A DNA stretch of 64,000 bases from Catellatospora sp. IY07-71 (GTDB taxonomy: Bacteria > Actinomycetota > Actinomycetes > Mycobacteriales > Micromonosporaceae). The translations under genes were made by a program, and so were the position numbers. The notes beneath the pieces are model-generated. The model did not search any database, was not told the origin of the DNA, and was given only the letters and a program-made list of their open reading frames with translations. Shown here in pieces: positions 53,701 to 60,045 of this stretch. Where the stretch lies: contig NZ_AP023360.1 in NCBI RefSeq assembly GCF_018326265.1, positions 3,525,501-3,589,500 of the forward strand, given 5' to 3'. The stretch's first letter is position 1. Each line of letters begins with the position of its first letter.

Positions 53701-55393
53701 CCTCTCGTACCCCGAGTTCGTTGAGCGCGGCGGAGACGGCGTCCAACTCGGTCACCCGCGGGTCGACGTACACCAGGTCGTCATCGAGGCCGTCCTGGTC
53801 GCTGCGGCGGAAGACGCCACCGGCCTTCGCCGGGACCATGCCGCACGACTCGGTGAGGATGATCCGCGCCCGCAGGGCGTCCGCGGCCTGGCTGTGCCCG
53901 CAGCGAACCATCGCCGCCACGATGAGGATCGCCCGCGCCGAACCTTCGGGGCGGCCGTCGGCCACGAGTGCCTCCAGCCACTCGCGCACCGAGGCCTCCG
54001 GACGTCCGGCCTTGTCGAAGATCAGATTGGCCTTGGCGCGGCGTTCGCGGTTCTCAATGGACTTGTGAGTCCAGTCCATCGGACGGCCGTCATAGCCGGA
54101 CCACATCGCCAGCCAGTCGTCGATCATGCCGTCCGGGGTCAGGTTCAGCTGATCCGGTCGGCGCAGCTCCCCGTTCTGGTCGGGGATCGACGGACGTGAC
54201 GCCGCAGCCTTCCAGACCGCGTTGGTCAGCCGCTCGTCAGCCCACTGCGGTGCCTCGCGGCCTCGTCCAGGCAGCAGCATCAGGTAGGAACCAGGGTCCG
54301 CCGGCTGGACGAGGTATGGCAGGGACTCGACGACAAGTTCGGCCGCCCGCTCGATCAGCTCGTCGTTGAACGCGTTGTGATCGAACAGGTTCTGTCGATC
54401 CTCGCCTGTCTTCCAGGGGGCGTTGAGCAGGCCGCGCAGCGTGGTCGCGTAGTTGGTGGGGAAGTAGGCCCAGAAGGTGCCGCGGCCGCCGCCGCTGCCC
54501 TGCGGCACGGCCCACGCCAGATCGATCTCCGGGCGGTCGTGCAGCTCGCCTGCGCTGCGCAGCGCGGTCACCGAAGGCCGATGCGAACACCGGAAGACGT
54601 TCCACACCGAGGTGGTCTGCCTGCCGTCCTCACCCGGCCCCTGCAGCGTGTGCAAGGTGTCGCTGGCCTTAACCGACATCACACGGTGCAGCGTCCGGCC
54701 CGGGCGACGATCCTCCAGGTGCAGGTGTGCCACATGCGGGGAAAACAGCTGGAACTCCGACGGGAAGCTGCGCAGGTCGGCTCCGAGTCGCTCGGCGCTG
54801 CCGGGAGTGAGCGGCAGCCTCACCACCGTGACCGCCCGTGCCAGCAACTCGTCGAGGATCCGGTCCTCAGTCCGGGCCTGCTGCGTCTCGATAGGGCGGG
54901 CCAGGCGCAACACCGGGGTCTCGACCACGTCAGGGGCCACCGAGCGAATGCGTGAGGCAGCCCAGTCCCGGTCGAACCCGAAGGACCCGGTCGAGCTGTA
55001 GAACTCGGGGGCGTCGCTGACGCTGAGCACCGACTTGACGCCCACCCCGAACCGCCCGATCTGCCCGCCCCGTTTGCGGGAGACGCTCATCCGCAGGATC
55101 GTGTCGGCGCCGTCGGGCGTCATGGGATTGCCCGTGTTCGCGCAGTAAAGGTAGTGCTCGGTCAGAATCACCCGGATCTCGCCCTCGCCGAGCGTGCGCA
55201 TTTCGTCCGCACCGTTCTGCACGAGCTCGTAGATCTGACGCTCACCGTAGCCGCCCTGGTTGATGCGGCGCTCACCATTGGCGTGTTCCTGAATAAGTCC
55301 TTTGTCGATGCGGTAGGTCTCCAGGACGCGGCTCGACTGCTCCTCGACGACCTGGCGAACCGTCTTGCCTGACATATCAGCCGTGGAGGTCAT
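50726..55393 (-). CDS. Giant GHKL ATPase-SF2 helicase fusion (sacsin-like N-terminus)
   Basis: 1,555 aa from ATG 55393 (AGGA 6 nt upstream; in-frame extension to 55468 looks non-coding). N-terminal Bergerat fold: QIYELVQNGADE (about 57), YCANTGNPMT, GGQIGRFGVGVKSVL, as in sacsin/HSP90-type modules. About 900 residues follow without a named motif. The C-terminal SF2 helicase has LPTGAGKTRVAA (about 1178), VIVDEAHGS (about 1286), GLTATPFRG and QQMIGRGLRG (about 1511). It is the first gene of the operon leading to drmA, drmB and the methyltransferase. It may act as a large ATP-driven sensor or remodeller of foreign DNA. Confidence 0.85.
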   Translation of the reverse strand: MTSTADMSGKTVRQVVEEQSSRVLETYRIDKGLIQEHANGERRINQGGYGERQIYELVQNGADEMRTLGEGEIRVILTEHYLYCANTGNPMTPDGADTILRMSVSRKRGGQIGRFGVGVKSVLSVSDAPEFYSSTGSFGFDRDWAASRIRSVAPDVVETPVLRLARPIETQQARTEDRILDELLARAVTVVRLPLTPGSAERLGADLRSFPSEFQLFSPHVAHLHLEDRRPGRTLHRVMSVKASDTLHTLQGPGEDGRQTTSVWNVFRCSHRPSVTALRSAGELHDRPEIDLAWAVPQGSGGGRGTFWAYFPTNYATTLRGLLNAPWKTGEDRQNLFDHNAFNDELIERAAELVVESLPYLVQPADPGSYLMLLPGRGREAPQWADERLTNAVWKAAASRPSIPDQNGELRRPDQLNLTPDGMIDDWLAMWSGYDGRPMDWTHKSIENRERRAKANLIFDKAGRPEASVREWLEALVADGRPEGSARAILIVAAMVRCGHSQAADALRARIILTESCGMVPAKAGGVFRRSDQDGLDDDLVYVDPRVTELDAVSAALNELGVREANAAGRLAAVLDKGFARYFEQEWNDFWKLCRRVPAQEAADAIRTRIPGWRREIRVRTLDGRHRRPVECLLPGRVVPTDGSRDRGVTVDLGTHAADRALLTALGMSDVPVADLDPRQDEWFDQYQAAALEAMCAALPAGVPYPKASNTVVEGANPAGPLGLLPALSEEGRCLFLKHLPPGGLVRDWTARANRQTQHAQVDSPLVWMAKKHGRVQTNEGTVAVRSAVGPSLVEYRDILPVAQIDRAVADLLDLPATITDIPGVLWEQLVTRVATTEEDAVPGRAYALVLRAGAEWPGGDTRCRIGAKWGTRPDDQICVTANPHEYQTLVRENVPALLAPTTADVDAMIQTWGMRRYAEMVSRELRKVEETEPVAVVAEFAHIRLLRGRKADGWTFVQCSELDEVTRTPLGMRTHQLDIASRDNVVYVRQTTDKAALLGVISRELGLHLSSMEINTVLQRADEARNNDVLKAVRAARDNISKLLLLIGRDQLQSGLPEGVLAWERTNSGQEPDDRRVTELALHAHGDGILRHHRKDLEKRHEALNVRFTGDTKSRRAVADLGLPDNYAGVGEDPVSATEQVPGPTPHFPLHDYQETLAARMHRMLMQQPPSRAMLSLPTGAGKTRVAAEAVIRYIKEHGQRGLPGPVLWIAQSDELCEQAVQSWRYVWEKAGAARTRLTISRFWSTREATPVTENPHLVVATIDKLTANLDDPAYAWLHTPALVIVDEAHGSTSPSYTRVFERFGLTQQPMRTARPLIGLTATPFRGRSEDETRRLVNRYGATRLDDNLFEGEPYPALQRMRVLAHVDHRVLEGGTLRLTDEEMSHMSQLHGGTLPPGAEQRLADDHVRNGVLLEALCELDPDWPVLVFATSVNHARFLSVMLNDRGVTSAAVDAQTPTARRRQIIEQFATRRIRVLTNYGVLHQGFDAPATRAVVVARPTYSPNVYQQMIGRGLRGQANGGKERCLILNVRDNIVNYGQQLAFTAFEKMWGGE

Positions 55394-55622
55394 CTCATTC
55401 CTGCCTGCTCTGTGCCGGACGGTGCGACGGGCACGGTCGACCGACCCGTGAGGTCGGACAATCCGCAATAGGATTCTCTGTTGGCGCGGGCGGTGCGTAT
55501 CTCCACATTTCGGCCAACCGTTTTCCGCCCTTTGGCGCGGGCGAGGCCGATTGGTGCGATGGTGTCGCCCTGCGCGCTACGGCAGACTACGTACTGCAAT
55601 CTGATCGCGCGGTCCCGTGGTG

Positions 55623-56237
55623 TCACCGCGCGTTCGCCCTTCGTGTGTAGATCGTGTCAGCGGGACGCGGGCTCGGCTGGTTCGGTGGAATCGGTCCCGG
55701 TTCGGGGGATGAGCGGTCGGGCGACAGCTCGCTCGGGTCGGTGCGACCGTTGCGACGAGCGATCGGTTCCGCCTTCTGGGAGGACCCAGTCGTTGTGGCG
55801 ACGGCCAACCAGTGCGCCCAGCCGAACGTCGCGATGTCGAACAGCGCGGCGGGGTCGGCGGCGATCACGACCTGGCCGACGATCTGGGCGAGGCCATGGG
55901 CGCACCATGCGTCGATCAGTCCGTGCGCGGCGGTCACCGAGAAGTGCGGGTCCGCACCGGCGCCCGGGATGTCGATGAGATCGCGACGCAGGACGACGAC
56001 CCGCTCGGCGAGTCGAGCGGCCATGTGTCGGCGAAAGTCGGTCGTCTTTGTCCGAGCGGACTCGTGGAAGCGGGCGTGACCGGCGGGGCTGCTGGTCAGG
56101 TGCCAGGTCGCGTGGTGCGGGCAGGGGTAACAGCGCAGTGTGACTCCACGGGCGCGGCTCCTTCGGCGGGCAACGGACGTGGCAGCGGACGCCGTGCGGT
56201 ATGGGAACTTGCCGCACTCGTGGCAGACGACAGGCAT
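55623..56237 (-). CDS. Small putative zinc-ribbon protein
   Basis: 204 aa from ATG 56237, chosen because it begins MPVVCHECGKFP, the first Cys pair of a CHEC...CYPCPHH zinc-binding pattern. A central helical region of about 90 residues contains RLAERVVVLRRDLIDI and AHGLIDAWCAHGL. The Pro/Ser-rich tail is probably disordered. I do not recognise the family. It lies between the lipoprotein gene and the GHKL-helicase fusion on the same strand; 229 bp separate it from the latter, a gap with a 6-bp-arm inverted repeat (55441-55457). Confidence 0.6.
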   Translation of the reverse strand: MPVVCHECGKFPYRTASAATSVARRRSRARGVTLRCYPCPHHATWHLTSSPAGHARFHESARTKTTDFRRHMAARLAERVVVLRRDLIDIPGAGADPHFSVTAAHGLIDAWCAHGLAQIVGQVVIAADPAALFDIATFGWAHWLAVATTTGSSQKAEPIARRNGRTDPSELSPDRSSPEPGPIPPNQPSPRPADTIYTRRANAR

Positions 56238-56295
56238 GACGGTCCTCGGGTGTCGGATGGGACCGGCCGGTGCCGCGCCGGCCGGTCGGGAGCTG

Positions 56296-56856
56296 TCAGA
56301 GGGCCCAGTAGGCGGCGGGCTTGTTCGCGTCCAAACCGACCCCGTCGATCTGGACGCGGCCGCCGTTGAGCGCTGCCCTGGAGATGTCGAAGACGATCTT
56401 CCCGGCGGTCTTCTGGCCCGTGGCGAGGTCGACCGCGTGCAGCTCGGGTTTGAACCCGACGGCGAACGCCTGCTCGAAGACGGTGCCGTCAGCGGCCACA
56501 AACTTGAAGTTAAAGGGATTGGCGTGGTAGGTGCCCTGCTTGCAGACAACCGTCACGTCCAGCACCAGAAAGAGGCCCTTCTCCGGCTTGCTGCCGAACG
56601 AGCCGGGCTCCTTGGTGTGCTGCTTGGGGCCGGCCACGACCACCTCGACAACCGTCTTGTCGCCCAACAGTTCGCTCGTGAGGGTGATGGTCTGACCGAC
56701 CTTGCCGACAGCCGTGGTCGGCTCGGGCGCCGCCTCGATGTTGGTGCCCTCGCCGCCGGAGACAGCGGAGGAGGTGTCGCCCGAGCCGGCGCCGCAGGCC
56801 AGCATCGTCACGGTGGTGAAGGCGGCGAGCGTCATGGCGAAGTGCTTGCGATGCAT
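56296..56856 (-). CDS. DUF4352-like secreted lipoprotein
   Basis: 186 aa. A signal peptide (KHF then MTLAAFTTVTMLAC) ends in a lipobox-like MLAC with the Cys at about residue 21. A Gly/Ser/Thr/Glu spacer and a beta-rich domain follow: GQTITLTSELLGDKTVVEV, GLFLVLDVTVVCKQGTY, KIVFDISRAAL. This layout fits DUF4352 immunoglobulin-like lipoproteins. The mRNA should start near 56978 from a strong promoter, leaving about 120 nt of untranslated leader. No defence role is evident. Confidence 0.8.
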   Translation of the reverse strand: MHRKHFAMTLAAFTTVTMLACGAGSGDTSSAVSGGEGTNIEAAPEPTTAVGKVGQTITLTSELLGDKTVVEVVVAGPKQHTKEPGSFGSKPEKGLFLVLDVTVVCKQGTYHANPFNFKFVAADGTVFEQAFAVGFKPELHAVDLATGQKTAGKIVFDISRAALNGGRVQIDGVGLDANKPAAYWAL

Positions 56857-56984
56857 GGAAGAACAGTCCTTTCCGAAGGGCGGGCCCAGGTTCGGGTGGA
56901 TGTCAGGCGATCGCGGAGGGCGACGGCAATGGTGATCTTCGTGATGGTTCGTTCGTTCCTCGCTTCCGAGGGCGATGGATGGTT

Positions 56985-57013
56985 ACGTTAGATCGTCGTG
57001 TGAAGTATGTCAA
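56985..57013 (-). promoter_or_regulatory. Strong sigma70-type promoter for the lipoprotein gene
   Basis: On the - strand TTGACA (57013-57008), a 17-bp spacer and TAACGT (56990-56985). It is back to back with the promoter of the methyltransferase-kinase operon. TGTCAAC occurs at 57008-57014 and again at 57036-57042, so one factor could touch both -35 regions. Confidence 0.72.
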
Positions 57014-57034
57014 CAAGACTCATGGTGGCGACGA

Positions 57035-57064
57035 TTGTCAACGTCGCGAGGTGGCTGTTAGCCT
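57035..57064 (+). promoter_or_regulatory. Sigma70-type promoter for the methyltransferase-kinase operon
   Basis: TTGTCA (57035-57040), 18-bp spacer and TAGCCT (57059-57064). Transcription should begin near 57071, just ahead of GAGGAGG (57074-57080) and ATG 57085. Confidence 0.65.
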
Positions 57065-57084
57065 GATATGACCGAGGAGGTCCG

Positions 57085-58851
57085 ATGGAGAGCACGGCAG
57101 AGGTCACCGCTGGCGACATCGCACGGCTCGCGGGCGTGGGCCGAGCTGCGGTGAGCAACTGGCGCAAGCGGTATGCCGACTTTCCGCAGCCCGTGGGCGG
57201 CACCACGGCCAGTCCGACGTTCCGACTCGTCGATGTCGAGAAGTGGCTGACCACTCACGACCGGATGCCGGAGCAGTCCGGGGCAGAACGACTCTGGACC
57301 GCCCTGCAACATGGATCCGCCGATCCGGAACGCGACATTCCCGTGCTGGCTCGCGCGATTATGAGACCGCATCCGCCCGCAGTCGAAGACGGGCAGCTTA
57401 AGGCGGCTCTGGCCGTGGTGCAGGAAATCGGCGTCGAGGCGTCACTCGCCGCACTGGTCGAACGATTTGTCGACCTACGCGGCCGGCGCGGGTCAGTGGC
57501 CACCTCAGCCCAAGTTGCGGAGCTTATGGCGGAACTCGTCGCGCCCGGGGGCGGGTCGGTGCTCGACCCTGCCTGCCGCACGGGCTCACTGCTCGCCGCG
57601 GCGGCGACGCTTGGCGCAGCCCGGCTGGCCGGTCAGGACGGTGACCCGGACAACGTCGCGATCGCCGCCGCGCGTCTGTTCGGTCATGCGGACGCCGTCG
57701 ACGTGCGTCCGGGCACACTGCAAGACGACGCATTTGCGGAGTCCGCGGTCGACATCGTGATCAGCGACCCGCCCAGCGGCGGGAACTGGGGCTACGACGA
57801 ACTGGCAGGCGACCTGCGATGGGAGTACTCGCTGCCCGCCCGCAGTGAAGGCGAACTCGCCTGGGTGCAACACGCGCTTGCCCGCCTGCGGCCGGGAGGC
57901 CGGGCGGTGCTTCTGCTCCCGCCCGGTGTGGCCGAACGGCCGGTGGGCCGCCGGGTGCGACGCGAACTGCTGCGGCGAGGCGCGTTGCGCGCGGTCATCA
58001 CGCTGCCGTCCGGCGCTACCGCCCCCTTTAACACCCGTCTTCATCTATGGATGTTGCGGCGCCCGGACCGGGACGACCGGACCCGTGACGTGCTGCTGGT
58101 CGACACCACGGGCGAGTGGGATGAGGCCGCGGCGACGATCAAGGCCGCGGTTCGCGCACACGAGGCGGCACGCCCGCTGCCCGATTCGGTGAGCGGTCGG
58201 GCTGTCGTGGTGGAGGCCGTCAAGCTGAGCAGCGAGGACGTCGACCTGACCCCCGCCAGGCACATTCCCGGCGGCCGGGCGGCGCTGTCCGCGGATCTGA
58301 TCCTGCAGCGTCGCGAGGAGTTGGCGGACCTGCTCGGCAGACTTCCCTCGGTGATCCCGCAGGCGACCGCCGGTGACGGTCAGTCGCCCGCCGCCGAGAT
58401 CACCGTGGGCGAGCTCGTGAAGAACGGCTTGGTGACGATCTTCACGGACCCCGAGGTCCGGGTGCGGACGGGTGACGTGCTGGTGCCCGCGATAGGTCCG
58501 CGACCACGCGTCGACGTGGCCGGTCCCACAGACGACGGACGCGCCCTGGGCCCTCAGTGCTTCCTGCTGAGGATGAAGGTCGGGTACGTGGACCCCTGGT
58601 GCTTCGCCGGGTTCATGTCATCGGACGTGAACCTCCGACGGATGACGTCCATGGGCTCCATTCCCCGCGTCGACGTTCGCAAGGCGCACATGCCGAGGCT
58701 GCCCCTGACGCGGCAGGTCGAGTACGGCGAGAGGTTCCGCAGGCTGCGCGAGTTTGCCGACCTCCTCCGTCTGGCCGCTGCCACCGGCGAAGAGGTGACG
58801 CAAATGGTCGCCGAGGGTCTGGTGGCCGGCACGCTGAGGGGCGAGTTATGA
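57085..58851 (+). CDS. N6-adenine DNA methyltransferase-like protein with N-terminal HTH
   Basis: 588 aa. The N-terminus is a small helix-turn-helix (ITARLAGV-like DIARLAGVGRAAVSNWRKR). The central HsdM-like Rossmann domain has motif I SVLDPACRTGSLL (about 159) and motif IV VISDPPSGGNWG (about 226). The usual motifs are DPxxGxG and NPP(F/Y), so the first motif-I Gly is Arg and NPPF is DPPS; activity may be lost or altered. A C-terminal region resembles a type I specificity/coupling part (EITVGELVKNG, GSIPRVDVRKAHMPRLPL). Related orphan proteins with the same HTH are common in actinomycetes. It leads an operon with two kinases and a helicase. Confidence 0.85.
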   Translation: MESTAEVTAGDIARLAGVGRAAVSNWRKRYADFPQPVGGTTASPTFRLVDVEKWLTTHDRMPEQSGAERLWTALQHGSADPERDIPVLARAIMRPHPPAVEDGQLKAALAVVQEIGVEASLAALVERFVDLRGRRGSVATSAQVAELMAELVAPGGGSVLDPACRTGSLLAAAATLGAARLAGQDGDPDNVAIAAARLFGHADAVDVRPGTLQDDAFAESAVDIVISDPPSGGNWGYDELAGDLRWEYSLPARSEGELAWVQHALARLRPGGRAVLLLPPGVAERPVGRRVRRELLRRGALRAVITLPSGATAPFNTRLHLWMLRRPDRDDRTRDVLLVDTTGEWDEAAATIKAAVRAHEAARPLPDSVSGRAVVVEAVKLSSEDVDLTPARHIPGGRAALSADLILQRREELADLLGRLPSVIPQATAGDGQSPAAEITVGELVKNGLVTIFTDPEVRVRTGDVLVPAIGPRPRVDVAGPTDDGRALGPQCFLLRMKVGYVDPWCFAGFMSSDVNLRRMTSMGSIPRVDVRKAHMPRLPLTRQVEYGERFRRLREFADLLRLAAATGEEVTQMVAEGLVAGTLRGEL

Positions 58852-58882
58852 GTGTTTCGTCGCGCAACGGGGAAGGGCGCAG

Positions 58883-59986
58883 GTGGAGGAGTTGACGCCG
58901 GACGACCCGCGCCGGGTCGGCCGAAACGGTGACTACGAGCTGCTGGCACGGCTCGGCAACGGCGGTATGGGTCGGGTCTACCTGGGCAGATCGAAGACCG
59001 CCGAGCGGGTCGCCGTCAAAGTCATCCTGCCGCATCTGGTCAGCGACCCGGATGTACGCAAGCGGTTCGCGACGGAGGTCGACAGCCTCCGACTGGCCCA
59101 CGGCATCCGCGTCGCGCAGTACCGCGGCTCTGAGATCAACGAACGCCAGCCGTGGCTCGCGGTCCAGTACGTGCCCGGCCGTACGCTGCGTCAACAGGTC
59201 GAGGACAAGGGCGTGATGCGGCCGCGGGTGGTTGCCGCGCTCGGCGCGATGCTTGCCGAGGGTCTGCTGACCATCCACGACGCGGGCCTGCTGCATCGCG
59301 ACCTGAAACCGGCCAACATCATGCTCGGCCCAGACGGGCCCTGCATCATCGACCTCGGCCTGGCGGTGCTGCAGGAGAGCGACTCACACCTCACCCAGAC
59401 CGGCTTCGCCGTGGGCACCGCCGCGTACATGCCGCCGGAGCAGGCGTGTGGCGAGAAGAACCTGACCGGCGCCGTGGACGTTTACGCCCTGGGCGCGACC
59501 CTGCTCTACGCCGCGACGCGACACAACCCGTACCCGCCGTCTCACGCCGCGGTGCTCGCCAAGCGGATCACCGATCCGAACGACCACCCCGACCTGACCG
59601 GCCTGTCCACAGAATTGCAGGCCGTTGTCGGCGCGATGCTCGCGTTCGAGGCGCATGAGCGGCCCACGGCGGAGGAGGTGTGCACCGAGCTGACCGCCGT
59701 CGCCACCGCCGGCGACGTCGACTTCGAGGTGGTGCGCCACGAGCTTGTGACGACGACCTACACGCTGGCACCGGCCGCCGTGCCGAACGGGCGCCGGGAT
59801 CTCGACGGTCCGGTCGACGTCAGCTGGTCGCTCGGCCCGACCGAACTCATCGACGACCCGCCCGCCCCGACACCGAAGCGTGTGGTCGAGGAGCGCGAGC
59901 CGACGCCGAAGCCGTCGTCCGGCACGGATCTGACCGCGCTCGTCGCGCAGCTTCGCCGCCAGTATGCCCAGCGTGCGGAGCAGTGA
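58883..59986 (+). CDS. Cytoplasmic Ser/Thr protein kinase 1 (Pkn-like)
   Basis: 367 aa from GTG 58883, with a purine-rich GGGAAGGG upstream. Gly loop LGNGGMGRVYLG, Lys in VAVKVILPH, catalytic loop HRDLKPANIM (about 139), IDLGLAV where DFG is DLG, and activation/APE region GTAAYMPPEQA. The C-terminal 90 residues are Pro-rich and end in a helix; there is no membrane segment or PASTA domain. It follows the methyltransferase by 31 bp and may signal to the helicase downstream. Confidence 0.92.
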   Translation: MEELTPDDPRRVGRNGDYELLARLGNGGMGRVYLGRSKTAERVAVKVILPHLVSDPDVRKRFATEVDSLRLAHGIRVAQYRGSEINERQPWLAVQYVPGRTLRQQVEDKGVMRPRVVAALGAMLAEGLLTIHDAGLLHRDLKPANIMLGPDGPCIIDLGLAVLQESDSHLTQTGFAVGTAAYMPPEQACGEKNLTGAVDVYALGATLLYAATRHNPYPPSHAAVLAKRITDPNDHPDLTGLSTELQAVVGAMLAFEAHERPTAEEVCTELTAVATAGDVDFEVVRHELVTTTYTLAPAAVPNGRRDLDGPVDVSWSLGPTELIDDPPAPTPKRVVEEREPTPKPSSGTDLTALVAQLRRQYAQRAEQ

Positions 59987-60045
59987 CGGCGATCGCCTGA
60001 GACGACGGACCGGACTGCCGCACTGTCGCGGCCTGGGGAGGATCG

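Noticed and set aside
55654-56079. 141-aa frame on the + strand
   Set aside because: It is antisense to the zinc-ribbon gene and has no domain or ribosome site; the Cys-rich - strand frame is the better gene.
58848-58895. 15-codon frame from ATG 58848 overlapping the methyltransferase stop
   Set aside because: It is too short, has no known match and is better explained as leader to kinase 1 at GTG 58883.
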